64,000 nt of DNA from JBGAHD01 sp044226395 (GCA_044226395.1 JBGAHD010000002.1:620001-684000); one strand, 5' to 3'. Positions 52,887 to 62,184 are shown, numbered from the stretch's first letter. Made by a program: numbers and translations. Notes: a model not told the origin generated them from the letters alone.

Positions 52887-53414
52887 GTGAACGACGACAT
52901 CGCCAAGGTCGTCTTCGGCGGACCCGTGGGCGCGGGCAAGACCACGGCCATTCGCACCTTGGCCGACAGCGAACCCGTGTCGACCGAGATGCCCTTGAGC
53001 GATGGCGCGATGGGCGACAAGACCACGACCACGGTGGCATTGGATTTCGCCACGGTCGCGCTCGACGATGGCACGCCGCTGTTTCTGTACGGCCTGCCGG
53101 GTCAGGATCACTTCGCCTACATGCGCGCCATCGTGGTCCGCGGCGCCATCGGCGTGATCGTGCTGCTCGATGGCACGGACGCCGCCGTGGCGCGCCATGC
53201 CGCGAACTGGGTGCGCGCGCTGCGCGAGATCGACGAGTCCCTGCCGCTGGCCATCGGCGTCACCCACACCGAGCGCCTGTCGCGGTTCGACGTGACCGCG
53301 GTGCGCGACGCCATCCGCGGCCTGGGCGACCGCGTGCCGATCTTCACCGTCGACGCGCGCGATCGCGAGCAGACCACGCAGCTGGTGCGCGCGCTGCTGC
53401 TGTGCGCGGTGTGA
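52887..53414 (+). CDS. small MglA/Arf-like GTPase
   Basis: The 175-residue protein has the P-loop VVFGGPVGAGKTTAIRTL (about residues 8-25), a switch region around MGDKTTTTVALDF, a modified G3 motif FLYGLPGQDHF in which the usual Asp of DxxG is replaced, and GVTHTERL in place of the G4 NKxD. That pattern fits the prokaryotic roadblock-linked GTPases rather than translation GTPases. It should act as the switch controlled by the two upstream roadblock proteins; outputs known for such modules are polarity, motility and pili. GTG 52887 follows GGGAG. It is the last gene of the operon. Confidence 0.87.
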   Translation: MNDDIAKVVFGGPVGAGKTTAIRTLADSEPVSTEMPLSDGAMGDKTTTTVALDFATVALDDGTPLFLYGLPGQDHFAYMRAIVVRGAIGVIVLLDGTDAAVARHAANWVRALREIDESLPLAIGVTHTERLSRFDVTAVRDAIRGLGDRVPIFTVDARDREQTTQLVRALLLCAV

Positions 53415-53508
53415 GCTGACGCGCGACGCGCGCGTTTCCGCCATTCGTTAGATGCGTGCGATCGCGCGCGCGCCTATCCTGCGAGCTTGCTCGATGGGAT
53501 GCGATGCG

Positions 53509-53895
53509 ATGACCTCGACCGACGACACGACGCTTGACGCGATCCGCGACGCCCTGCGCGCACGCGAACCGATCTTCCATCGCCCCGAATGGGGCACGCG
53601 GCGCGAGGATTTCGAGGCCATGGTCGAGCCAGACTTCTGGGAAGTCGGCGCATCGGGCCAATGCTATGACCGGGCCTTCGTGCTCGACACGTTGGTGGCG
53701 CGCCATGCCGCGCCCGTGCACGAGGATCTGCAGGTGAGTGACTTCGCGTGTCGTGCCTTGGGCGACGACACGTATCTGGTGACCTATCGACTAGCGCAAG
53801 GCGAGCGCCTGTCGCGACGATCGACCATCTGGCGTCGCCACGAAGGCCGCTGGCGCATCGTCTATCACCAAGGCACCTTGATCGCGGCACCGTGA
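53509..53895 (+). CDS. DUF4440/SnoaL-like (NTF2 fold) protein
   Basis: The 128-residue protein follows the DUF4440 pattern: an N-terminal helix (LDAIRDALRAREPIFH), the segment FEAMVEPDFWEVGASGQCYDRAFVLDTL, strands ending in DDTYLVTYRL, and the closing RRSTIWRRHEGRWRIVYHQGTLI. Members bind small ligands or act as enzymes; no specific function can be predicted. It is followed immediately by a 12-bp-stem hairpin. Confidence 0.85.
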   Translation: MTSTDDTTLDAIRDALRAREPIFHRPEWGTRREDFEAMVEPDFWEVGASGQCYDRAFVLDTLVARHAAPVHEDLQVSDFACRALGDDTYLVTYRLAQGERLSRRSTIWRRHEGRWRIVYHQGTLIAAP

Positions 53896-53922
53896 CACCG
53901 GCGCGCCAAGCGCGCCGGTGTC
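53894..53922. terminator. bidirectional hairpin between DUF4440 and metalloprotease genes
   Basis: GACACCGGCGCG (53894-53905) pairs perfectly with 53911-53922 around loop CCAAG. It begins within the DUF4440 stop codon and lies between two convergent genes, so it can end both transcripts. No T-run follows. Confidence 0.7.
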
Positions 53923-53932
53923 GTGTTCACCC

Positions 53933-56359
53933 TTACGGCAAGTAACGCTGCAATTGCGCCCAACCATTGCCCGGCTGGATGCACAGCAGTTCATCCCAGC
54001 CATCGGCGGTGGCGAAGTCACCGGCCAGGCAACGATCGCCCGGGTTGATGTACCACCAGCCGACGTTCCAGCCGCCGAGATTGCCCCACTGGAACTGCCA
54101 CGCGGCGCCGTTGTAGTTGATCATCTGCGACCAGCCATTGTTGGGCGCGAAGGCGATGATCTCGTCCTGCGGGCTGAGGTGCATGAAGTTGCCCGCGACG
54201 TAGTTGTCGGAGGCGCCGATCATCCACCAATGCACCGCGCCGCTGCCGCCGTTGCCCCACAGGTACGTGAAGTTGCCGCCGGTGTAGCGGTTGGTATGCG
54301 ACCAGCCGTTGGGATTGATCGCGTCCCACTCATCGCCCGCGAAGCCGGTGGCGAAGTTTCCGACGAGATAGCGATCGGCCCAACCGAGGTTCCACCAGAA
54401 CACCTGGCCATTGCCGAGGTTGGAGTAACTCGTGCTCCAGCCCGTGCCGGTGTAGCGCATCAAGTGCGCGTAGCCCGAGCCCGGTTGGATCGCCATCAGT
54501 TGTTCGCCAGCGACCGAGGTATCGAGTCGGCCCGCCAGATAGCGATCGGTGGTGTTGATCGCCCACCAGTCGATCCAGCCGCTGCCCATGTTGCTCCACA
54601 CCGTGGTCCAGGTGCTGCCGTTGTAGACCATCAGATGCGCCCAGGCGGCGCTGATGCCCAGCAGTTCATCGCGACCATTGCCGGGAATGAAATCGCCAGC
54701 GACGAAGCGATCGACCGGGCCGAGATTCCACCAGTCGACGAAGTTGCTGCCGCCGTTCGACCACAGCGTGGTCCAGCCGCCGCCGTTGAAGCGCTGGATC
54801 GCGGCCCAGTGCGAGGCGGGGCTGGCGATGAACAACTCGTCGGTACCATCGCCGTTGAAATCACCCACGGCATAGCGGTCGGCGCTGTTCATCATCCAGC
54901 CGCTGAGCGCGTTGTTGCCGCCATTACCCCAGAGGTAACTCCAGCCGAGCGTCGCCGGACCCATCAGCGCCGCGATCTGACAACTCGTGTCGCGCAGAAC
55001 GCGCGCGTTGTTGCGATCGCTGTTGTCGCCGGTCTTGCGGCCGTTGTGCTTCACGTCGGGGTTGGAAAAGTTGTTGATGCGCGGACAGCCATTGCCGCCG
55101 CAGTCGTAGGACATGATCGTGCGGAAGTTCCACAGCGGACGACGCGTGCCGTGACCGTGCGCGAACGGCGTGGTGGTTGGATCGACTTCCGGATTGTGGC
55201 GCGCGCCCTGCAGATGACCGACTTCGTGGGCGAACACGTAGTTGGACGTGGCCGAGTTCCACAACACCACGGCGAAGGCCGAGTTGGTGCTGGCCAGGAT
55301 GGCATTGGCCTGGCCGCCGATGCCGGTGGGCAGCGAATTGGTCATCAGCACCACGACGTCGGCGCCGAGATCGTTGCGCCAGGTGTGGACGATGTCCATG
55401 AAGCCGTCGCCATTGCCCGCCAGTCGCGCCAGATCGGTGGTCTGGCTGCCGGTCATGGTGTTGGTTTCGGTGTAGGCGACTTGGCGCGCGTCGACCAGGT
55501 TCAAGTACAGATTGTTGACCTGACTGTTGGCGTACGCCTGATTCGCCTGAGCCACGGCCTGCTGCGCGAGCAGCGGGATATTGCCGTGCGCGGCTTGCGC
55601 GGCGGGCGTGTACACCACCAGCACATTGGTCACGCAAGGCGAGGCCTTGGCGGCCACGGCCTTGTCGATGACGGCGGCGAAGGCGCCGATCTCGTCGCTG
55701 GTGGGGATCGGCGAGATCAGGGTCGATGGCGCCGGATCGCCGAGCGAGCGCGAGATCGCCTTATCGATGATGCCGCCGCCTTGCTTGGGGTCGGTGGCGC
55801 AGTCATTGCGATCGAGCACGGCCTGATCGATGCGCCGCACGATGTGCACGCCGCCACCCAAGGCGTCGATGGCGAAGACTTGATTGGACAGATCGCCGTA
55901 AGGCGCGGGATCGCCGTCTTCTTCATCGAGGCCGGGCAGGCCCTCGACCTCTTGATGACGGTTGATGAAGACGTGGCCGCTGACCGCGTCACCATGGGCG
56001 ACCAAGATGGCGCGGCTCGCTTCGCCGCGCACCGAGCCGATCCAGGTGACGCGGCCTTCGGGCGTGATCTCGAGCGAGTCGCGCGTGACCACGATGTCGG
56101 CGTCGCGGAACAGATTCAATTCCAGCGCCTCGGCGCGGCTCAGATCGACGCCGAGCTTGCCCAGGCGCACTTCGGTGTTTTCCGGCAGGTGGCCGAGCGA
56201 TTCGAACAGACGCGCTTGCTCGCGATCGAGGTCGCCGACGTCATCCCAACTGAGCAGGCTTGGCGCCGCGTCACCCGCCTGCGCCAACACGGTCGGCGCC
56301 AACAGTACGCCCAGACACAGACCCAGCCCCCACCGCCACGGTCTCGTGAACAGATTCAT
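53933..56359 (-). CDS. exported metzincin metalloprotease with six C-terminal Trp/Gly repeats
   Basis: The 808-residue precursor has a signal peptide (MNLFTRPWRWGLGLCLGVLL), a propeptide-like region, and a reprolysin/M12-like catalytic domain with the zinc motif HEVGHLQGARH (HExxHxxGxxH, near residue 377) and a Met-turn in TIMSYD about 30 residues later. From about residue 480 to the end there are six tandem units of about 55 residues with the pattern W-W-N-G-G, WW-I/L-G-D-RY-AG-F, DEL-AI-P-GW and L-RY-G. These resemble FG-GAP/tachylectin-type propeller repeats that bind sugars or cell surfaces. It probably digests extracellular protein while anchored by this domain. No T1/T2SS signal is identifiable by eye. 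Confidence 0.9.
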   Translation of the reverse strand: MNLFTRPWRWGLGLCLGVLLAPTVLAQAGDAAPSLLSWDDVGDLDREQARLFESLGHLPENTEVRLGKLGVDLSRAEALELNLFRDADIVVTRDSLEITPEGRVTWIGSVRGEASRAILVAHGDAVSGHVFINRHQEVEGLPGLDEEDGDPAPYGDLSNQVFAIDALGGGVHIVRRIDQAVLDRNDCATDPKQGGGIIDKAISRSLGDPAPSTLISPIPTSDEIGAFAAVIDKAVAAKASPCVTNVLVVYTPAAQAAHGNIPLLAQQAVAQANQAYANSQVNNLYLNLVDARQVAYTETNTMTGSQTTDLARLAGNGDGFMDIVHTWRNDLGADVVVLMTNSLPTGIGGQANAILASTNSAFAVVLWNSATSNYVFAHEVGHLQGARHNPEVDPTTTPFAHGHGTRRPLWNFRTIMSYDCGGNGCPRINNFSNPDVKHNGRKTGDNSDRNNARVLRDTSCQIAALMGPATLGWSYLWGNGGNNALSGWMMNSADRYAVGDFNGDGTDELFIASPASHWAAIQRFNGGGWTTLWSNGGSNFVDWWNLGPVDRFVAGDFIPGNGRDELLGISAAWAHLMVYNGSTWTTVWSNMGSGWIDWWAINTTDRYLAGRLDTSVAGEQLMAIQPGSGYAHLMRYTGTGWSTSYSNLGNGQVFWWNLGWADRYLVGNFATGFAGDEWDAINPNGWSHTNRYTGGNFTYLWGNGGSGAVHWWMIGASDNYVAGNFMHLSPQDEIIAFAPNNGWSQMINYNGAAWQFQWGNLGGWNVGWWYINPGDRCLAGDFATADGWDELLCIQPGNGWAQLQRYLP

Positions 56360-56580
56360 GATGACAACTCCCTTTGTTGATCCAAGCCCCGAGCAGTCGG
56401 GGCCTGATCACGCTAGTGAGCGTCGTTCGCGGGCACGAGCGAATTCCGGTGTCGCGCTGGGCACGCCACGGGCGGTTTGGGAAGAAATCGCGGGGGATTT
56501 CATCCGGCCATGATCTTCGTGAAGAACATTGTGAAGCGCGCTGTCGTCGCGGCGCGGCGCGCGTGACCGGAGGGCAAACG

Positions 56581-56612
56581 AAAAACGGCGGCGAGCTCGC
56601 GCCCGCCGCCGT
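56581..56612 (-). terminator. intrinsic terminator of the BNR/DUF1906 gene
   Basis: On the minus strand ACGGCGGCG and CGCCGCCGT form a 9-bp stem followed by TTTTT (complement of 56581-56585). It lies about 40 bp after the stop codon of the upstream gene. Confidence 0.85.
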
Positions 56613-56651
56613 GGATTCCCCCGCGTCACGCGGGGCCGATGACACGACCGA

Positions 56652-58520
56652 TCAGCGATCCGCGACCGGGCCGTCGGCGCTGTTGCTGTCGATGTTGAAG
56701 GTCACGCCGCCCCAAGTCTCGTTGTGATCGCCACGGTACTGGTGCAGGCGCTGATGGTTCTTCCACAGCGAATCGGAAATGCCGCTGATGCCAAACACGC
56801 TGGTATTGCCGTTCCACGCGGCCAGCCACACGGCATCGGGTGGATTGGCGATGCCGGCCCAATCGGCCGAGGCATTGGCCGGCGACCCATACACGCCCGC
56901 GCGATTGCCGCGCTGATGCATGCGCTCGACCCAGCCGTTGACGAAGGCGCGCGCGGCCGCGTTGCTGGTCGGGTCGTAGCGTTCCATGTCGTAGTAGATG
57001 ATGGTCTGCGGGTTGAGGCCCAGCGCGGCCGCGCGATCGGACGCGGCATTGGCTTCGGCGATGCCTTGGCTGCGCGCGGTGGCGGTGCTCGAACTCATCT
57101 TCGAGCAGCCCGTGCATACGCTGCCCGGGGCTTGCGGTCCGACCCAGGTCGGCACCAAGCGCCAGCCCTGATTGAGGATCGACGTCACCCAGCTCGACGT
57201 GAGATTGCCCTGCGAGCAACCGCGATTGCTGCCACCGATGTAGATATTGGCCCAGGCCCAGGGCGTGTTGGTCCACCACGCCTGCATCTGACTGACCGTG
57301 CCGGCGGCGCATTTGTCGAAGCCCTTGCCGGAGTTGATCACCACGATCTTCGCCTGCGCCTCGTCGGCGCGTTCGACGAGCGGCGTGACTTCGCCCAGCA
57401 CCGCGCCATCGCCGCGGGTGAGCAGCAAGCGCGTGGTCTGTTCGCACGCTTGCTTGACGCCCGCGCAGCGACCGCCGCTGACCAGGGTCCAGCCCGTGTT
57501 GGCGTCGGCGAAGGACAGCTGCGTGATCGCTTCGTCCGCGCGCAAGGCGCCGGTCAGACGCTCGCTGGCCACGCGCGCGGCCTTGGCGGCGACGCGCACG
57601 CCGTCGCGCGAACGCGGTGCCACTAGCGCTGACGCGTCATCGAGCAACGCGACGTTGATGCCGCCGGCGGTCGCGGCATCGCCGTCGAGCGCGACGGTCT
57701 GACTCAAGGTCCATTGCTTGCCACCATCGCTGGTGTCGAAGAACGCGAGTTCGGAACGTTCCGGCGCGCTGAACAGCACCGGCACGCGCCCGTGCTTGGC
57801 ATCGCGGAATGTCGGCGCGAGATAGCGCGGCTGCGTCGCGGCATCGCCGGCGATGTGATCGCCGAGATACAGGCGCTGCCAACTGCGTCCCCCATCGCGC
57901 GTGCGATACAGCGCCTCGCCTTCGACGCCACCGACGAGCCAGCCTTGCGTGGCGCTGGTGAAGCGCAGCTCGCCCGCGATCGGCGGCGTCGGCAGAGCTT
58001 GCCAGCTCGCGCCGCCATCGCGCGTGCGCAACAGTTGGCCATGACTGAAATTGGCGCTGCCCGCCGCGCGCAGCATCAACCAACCGTGCTGGTCATCGCT
58101 GAACTCGAGCGCTTGCGGCACCACTTCGCCCGTGGTCGCGATCGGCAAGGCATGGCGCGTCCAGGCGCCGCCGCCGTCGCGCGTGACCGCGACTTCGACC
58201 GCGCCCGCGCGCTCGACCACGACCCAAGCGGTGTTGGCATCGAGGAACTCGATCGCGCGTAGTTGCTGCGTATCGTCGGCCTTGGGCGTGATCTCGCGCC
58301 AGCTCGCGCCGGCATCGGCGGTGACGAGCAGATGCGCGCCATCGGCGACCCAGCCGTGACCGTCGCCGAGCACTTGCATCGCCTCGATCGTCATCGGCGC
58401 GACCGCGCGATCGTTCGCGGCGTGCGCGGTGCCCAGCCCCAGCAAGGCACCGACCGTGATGGCGAACGTGAGCACTCCCCTGCCCTGTCGCCTGGCGTTG
58501 CGTTTCGTATTGCGTGACAT
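56652..58520 (-). CDS. exported BNR-like propeller fused to DUF1906 glycoside-hydrolase-like domain
   Basis: The 622-residue precursor begins MSRNTKRNARRQ followed by a hydrophobic signal segment. Residues 50-350 contain repeated sialidase/BNR-type motifs (TADAGASWRE, TRDGGGAWTR, TRDGGASWQ, TRDGGRSWQR, TSDGGKQWT), a photosystem-stability-factor-like propeller. From about residue 395 the C-terminal domain starts with VINSGKGFDKCAAG and contains YIGGSNRGCSQG, LVPTWVGPQ, IIYYDMERYDP and VWLAAWNGN, the pattern of DUF1906 (Rv2525c-like) domains that adopt a glycoside-hydrolase/muramidase-type barrel. GGGAG supports ATG 58520. It could bind and cleave a cell-wall or glycan polymer; the combination is unusual. 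It is divergent from the tandem paralogue array. Confidence 0.82.
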   Translation of the reverse strand: MSRNTKRNARRQGRGVLTFAITVGALLGLGTAHAANDRAVAPMTIEAMQVLGDGHGWVADGAHLLVTADAGASWREITPKADDTQQLRAIEFLDANTAWVVVERAGAVEVAVTRDGGGAWTRHALPIATTGEVVPQALEFSDDQHGWLMLRAAGSANFSHGQLLRTRDGGASWQALPTPPIAGELRFTSATQGWLVGGVEGEALYRTRDGGRSWQRLYLGDHIAGDAATQPRYLAPTFRDAKHGRVPVLFSAPERSELAFFDTSDGGKQWTLSQTVALDGDAATAGGINVALLDDASALVAPRSRDGVRVAAKAARVASERLTGALRADEAITQLSFADANTGWTLVSGGRCAGVKQACEQTTRLLLTRGDGAVLGEVTPLVERADEAQAKIVVINSGKGFDKCAAGTVSQMQAWWTNTPWAWANIYIGGSNRGCSQGNLTSSWVTSILNQGWRLVPTWVGPQAPGSVCTGCSKMSSSTATARSQGIAEANAASDRAAALGLNPQTIIYYDMERYDPTSNAAARAFVNGWVERMHQRGNRAGVYGSPANASADWAGIANPPDAVWLAAWNGNTSVFGISGISDSLWKNHQRLHQYRGDHNETWGGVTFNIDSNSADGPVADR

Positions 58521-58763
58521 CGATGAACTCCCACATGTGGCACGAACGGTGTCGCGCCACCCCATGGCGTCGACCCGATCGCGCTTACCACCCACGCGCA
58601 GTTAAGCGCCGCGGCCGCGGCGAGAGTGGGAACTGCGGCTCAGTTCACGCGGTGAACAGATCGCCCAACGGACGTCGAGTTCAGCGCGGCTGTCGTGATC
58701 AGCGTGGCTTATCGCGACGATGTCGCGGCGCGCGCGGGACTTCGTTCTCGATGAATGCTTCGG

Positions 58764-58876
58764 CTCGTGTCGCAAAGGCCGCCCTCATCCGTGAGTTCCC
58801 TGTAGCGCCGATGTCGCGGCATCGACGCGCGCGCGCGAATCGTCGCGCGTGCCCTTGTCAGGCTCGGGAGCAGATC
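58764..58876 (+). promoter_or_regulatory. double-hairpin leader module, copy 1
   Basis: This module contains GTGTCGC (58767), the CTCATCCGT-type element, a first hairpin at 58809-58824 (CGATGT/GCATCG), and a second at 58832-58849 (CGCGCGA-ATCG-TCGCGCG), then GGGAG before ATG 58877. The same order and spacing occur before three further genes. Confidence 0.75.
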
Positions 58877-60364
58877 ATGCAGGAACAGTGGGGTTCGCGG
58901 TTTTATCGCGCGGTCGCGGGGGTCTTGCTCGGCGTGGCCAGCGTGACGGCCGTGCCGACGGCCTCGGCCATCAGTTACGAGAGTTCCATCGGCGCCCTCG
59001 ACGACTTGGACACGGGCAATGACGTCAAGCATTTCGACGGCTGCATCCAGGGCGGTGGCAGCGTCATCGTGGGCACGCGATCGCGTGGCATCACGGCCGC
59101 GCGCGTGGCCGAGATCGTCATGGCCAATGCGGTGGGCTCGGTGGTGTGGCGACGCGACTATCAAGTCGACAACGGCGCCAGCACCACGGGCGAGGCCATC
59201 ATCCACGTGCCCGCGACGGTGGACTTGCCCGAGGGCTTCGCGATCACCGGCATCGCCGACGCGGTCAAGCAACGCGCCTATGTGCTGCGGATCGACTGCA
59301 AGGGCAAGGTGCTGTGGTCGAAGGTTCTGGGCAATCGCGCCGTCGCGGGGCGTGGCGCGGGCTTCGATCTGATGTTGTTGGACCTGGGTTTCGGCCCGGC
59401 GCAGGGCATCATCGTCGTCGGCGACGAGACCTATGACGATCCGAACGATCCGACGATCAAGCGGTCCTATGGTCGCATCGCGCGCTTGGATCCCAACGGT
59501 ACCGTGGTCTGGGACCGCGCCTTGGACCGTAGCGATGATTCGGTCGGCATTCGGCTGCGCGCCGTGGCGATGGCGCCGAATCTGGATCATATGGACATCA
59601 TCACCGCCGGCTCGACCGCGGTCGGGTCGACGTGGTCGAGTGATCGGCGCGGGTTCGTGTATCGCATCACGCCCGAGGCGGTGCCGGTTCCGTTCTGTGG
59701 CACCTACTTCGGACGCGTGGATGCGACCAACGACGATTACCTGGGAATGGCCCCGATCGGCGGCGGCCGCGTGGCCCTGGTCGGCGTGACTCAGGGCAGC
59801 GCCGCGACTTCGCGTCGGGTGTTGTTGAGTCTGGTCAATGCCAACAGTTGCGTGCTGAGCGTCAACCGCACTTGGTCGGCGGGCGCCGAGGGCATTACCG
59901 GCGAGGATATCGCGCAGACCCTCGACGCCGGTGGCTTGCCCAACGGGATCGCCATCACCGGCACCTTGGTCGATGCAGGCGGCGCGACCACGGGACACGT
60001 CGCGGCGGTCAATATGTTCACGCTGGCGCCCGCGGCCGCGCCCACGCCGCAACGATTCGGCGCGCTCGATCCCGCGCGCGAGCGCCTGCGCGGTCTCGAT
60101 GTGTCGGGCCCGCGATTGCTGGCCGCTGGCACGCGCATCGAGGCCGGCATGCCCAACGCATCGAATCTGTACTTGGTTGGCACCAACACCAGCTTCGCCA
60201 CGAGCTGTTCGGTCGACCTGTCGTTGGATTCCACGGTGCCGAACTATGACGCCGTGGCCTACTTCGACGTGCCTTTGGAAGTGCCGCTGGGCGAAGACGT
60301 CGCGGTCACGGTGTTCGAGAACGATCGCAGCGGCAGTCATTGCTGTCTGCCGGCGGGCGGCTGA
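58877..60364 (+). CDS. exported tandem paralogue 1, beta-propeller-like, unknown function
   Basis: The 495-residue precursor has a signal peptide (FYRAVAGVLLGVASVTAVPT) and a conserved opening block DVKHFDGCIQGGGSVIVGTR. The rest alternates short beta strands with Trp-Arg/Asp-Arg turns (SVVWRRDY, GKVLWSKVL, VVWDRALDRS), suggesting a propeller-like repeat of about 50-60 residues. Later conserved segments are RNWSAGAEGITGEDIAQTL-type and LRGLDVSGPRLLAAGTR. It ends in HCCLPAGG, a terminal double-cysteine motif shared by the paralogues. It has its own leader and a hairpin after the stop (about 60399-60431), so it is transcribed alone. No known family was recognised. Confidence 0.7.
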   Translation: MQEQWGSRFYRAVAGVLLGVASVTAVPTASAISYESSIGALDDLDTGNDVKHFDGCIQGGGSVIVGTRSRGITAARVAEIVMANAVGSVVWRRDYQVDNGASTTGEAIIHVPATVDLPEGFAITGIADAVKQRAYVLRIDCKGKVLWSKVLGNRAVAGRGAGFDLMLLDLGFGPAQGIIVVGDETYDDPNDPTIKRSYGRIARLDPNGTVVWDRALDRSDDSVGIRLRAVAMAPNLDHMDIITAGSTAVGSTWSSDRRGFVYRITPEAVPVPFCGTYFGRVDATNDDYLGMAPIGGGRVALVGVTQGSAATSRRVLLSLVNANSCVLSVNRTWSAGAEGITGEDIAQTLDAGGLPNGIAITGTLVDAGGATTGHVAAVNMFTLAPAAAPTPQRFGALDPARERLRGLDVSGPRLLAAGTRIEAGMPNASNLYLVGTNTSFATSCSVDLSLDSTVPNYDAVAYFDVPLEVPLGEDVAVTVFENDRSGSHCCLPAGG

Positions 60365-60484
60365 TCGCGGGGCGGTCGGATACGCGAGCGCGGGATCGCG
60401 CGCGATGTCCGGGCTCGCCCGGCGTCGCGCGTGGCTCGCGCGGGCGTGGCTGTTCACGCGTTGAACACGAATGGCCGCGCGATT

Positions 60485-60597
60485 CGCGTGTCGCAAATCC
60501 GGCTCTGATCCGTTGCTGTGCACGAGAGCCGCCGCCTTGGCGTCGGCTCGCGCGCGCGAATGGTCGCGCGCGGACACGGCTGGATTGGGAGAACATC
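60485..60597 (+). promoter_or_regulatory. double-hairpin leader module, copy 2
   Basis: GTGTCGCAA (60488) and CTGATCCGTTG are followed by hairpin 1 at 60526-60549 (GAGCCGCCGCC/GGCGTCGGCTC, one mismatch) and hairpin 2 at 60551-60572 (CGCGCGCGA-ATGG-TCGCGCGCG), then GGGAG and ATG 60598. The GTG-to-ATG distance is 110 bp, the same as copy 1. Confidence 0.75.
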
Positions 60598-62073
60598 ATG
60601 CACAGGCAAGGGCGATCTGGTTTGCGGCGTTGGGGCGCGCTCGCGTGTTGGGTTTTGGCAAGTTTGTTCGCGGCCTCGTCGGCCTCGGCGGTAACGTACG
60701 AGGCCTTCGTCGGCGATAACACCGATTCCGACAGTGGCGCCGACGTGAAACGCTTCGAGGGCTGTATTCCCGGAGGCGGCACGATCATGGTTGGCACGCG
60801 GTCGACTTCGAAGCCCGACCGCTTGGCCGAGATGGCGATGCTCGACAGCAATGGCGCGCTGGTGTGGCGCCGCAGTTATCCGATCCTCGCCAGCAATTCC
60901 ACCGGCGAGTCCGTGATCGTCGTGCCCGCGACCAGCAGTTCGATGGCCGAAGGCTTTGCGATCACCGGTTCCGCGCAAGGCAGTCCCCAACGAATCTACG
61001 TGCTGCGTGTCGACTGCAATGGCAATCCCTTGTGGACCGCCTTGTTGCCCAACAGTCGGATCGAGTCGCGTGCTTCGGGCTATGACTTGGCCTTGCTCAG
61101 TTCGGGTGGCGTGGCCCAGGCGATCATGGTCGTCGGCGAGGAAACCTATCCCAGCACCACGCTGCCGACGCACACGCATGCCGTGGGTCGCATCGCGCGC
61201 GTGCGCGTCGACGGCATGGTGAGTTGGGACCGCGTGATCGATCGCACGACCAACTCCGCCGGCGTTCGGCTGCGCGCGGTGACGATCTCGCCGGGCTTGA
61301 CCGGGCCTAATGTCGTGGCCGTGGGCGCGACGTCGGTGGGCACGAGCTGGACCGTCGACAAGCGCGCGTACTTTTACCGCATGACCGCGACGGGCGTGCT
61401 GGTGTGCGGCACTTACCTGGGCGCCGTGGATGATCTGAACGATGAGTATCAGGGCGTGACCGCGATGCTCGACGGCCGCGTCGCCGTGGTCGGCACCACG
61501 ACCCGAGGCACCGATGTCACCTCGCGCAAAGTGTATCTGTCCACCTTCCTCGCCAGCGGCTGCGCCTTTGGCGGGCAACGGACATGGACCGCCGGCTCGG
61601 AAGGCATTTCCGGCGAAGACATCGTCGAGACGCTTAGCACCGGCGGCCAGTCCACGGGACTCGCGATCACCGGCACGCTGACCACGACGGGCAAGACGGC
61701 CGCGCACATCTCGGCCGTGAATCCGGTCACGCTGGCGCCCGCGGCAGCGCCGGTGCCTCATCGCTTCGGCGCCGATGTCGATGTCAGCGAGCGATTGACC
61801 GCGCTCGATGTGTTCGGTCCGCGCCTGCTGGCCGGTGGCTCGCGCGCGCCCGACGTGGCGGCCAGCGAGGCCGATCTCTATCTGGTCGCGACCGATCCGG
61901 TCTTCACGACCACGTGCGCGGACACCATGCAGATCGTGCCGGAGAATCCGGGCTATCCCTACACGCTCTCCAACGACCCGCCGGTGAACTTGCAGGTCGG
62001 CGGCAACATCGTCGTCACGCCCGAAGCGCTGCCGAACAGCGCGGGCTATTGCTGCGGGCCGGCGCCGGGTTGA
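60598..62073 (+). CDS. exported tandem paralogue 2, beta-propeller-like, unknown function
   Basis: The 491-residue precursor has a signal peptide (WGALACWVLASLFAASSASA) and the block DVKRFEGCIPGGGTIMVGTR. It follows its paralogues throughout (ALVWRRSYP, MVSWDRVIDRTTNSAGVRLRAV, RTWTAGSEGISGEDIVETL, LTALDVFGPRLLAGG). It ends in YCCGPAPG, matching the double-cysteine end of the family. An 11-bp-stem hairpin at 62102-62127 lies after the stop. The internal repeats and lack of catalytic motifs suggest a binding or structural surface protein. Confidence 0.7.
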   Translation: MHRQGRSGLRRWGALACWVLASLFAASSASAVTYEAFVGDNTDSDSGADVKRFEGCIPGGGTIMVGTRSTSKPDRLAEMAMLDSNGALVWRRSYPILASNSTGESVIVVPATSSSMAEGFAITGSAQGSPQRIYVLRVDCNGNPLWTALLPNSRIESRASGYDLALLSSGGVAQAIMVVGEETYPSTTLPTHTHAVGRIARVRVDGMVSWDRVIDRTTNSAGVRLRAVTISPGLTGPNVVAVGATSVGTSWTVDKRAYFYRMTATGVLVCGTYLGAVDDLNDEYQGVTAMLDGRVAVVGTTTRGTDVTSRKVYLSTFLASGCAFGGQRTWTAGSEGISGEDIVETLSTGGQSTGLAITGTLTTTGKTAAHISAVNPVTLAPAAAPVPHRFGADVDVSERLTALDVFGPRLLAGGSRAPDVAASEADLYLVATDPVFTTTCADTMQIVPENPGYPYTLSNDPPVNLQVGGNIVVTPEALPNSAGYCCGPAPG

Positions 62074-62101
62074 TCGTCGCGCGTCGCGAAAGATGACGAA
62101 G

Positions 62102-62127
62102 GCGGCGTCGCCACATGGCGACGCCGC
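62102..62127 (+). terminator. hairpin after paralogue 2
   Basis: GCGGCGTCGCC (62102-62112) pairs perfectly with 62117-62127 around loop ACAT. It lies 29 bp after the stop codon and has no T-run. Similar hairpins follow the other paralogues. Confidence 0.65.
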
Positions 62128-62184
62128 TGCCGTGTGTCGCGCGTGACCGCGATGAGCCGCGCGCGCTCGATGTCGTCGCCCGCG

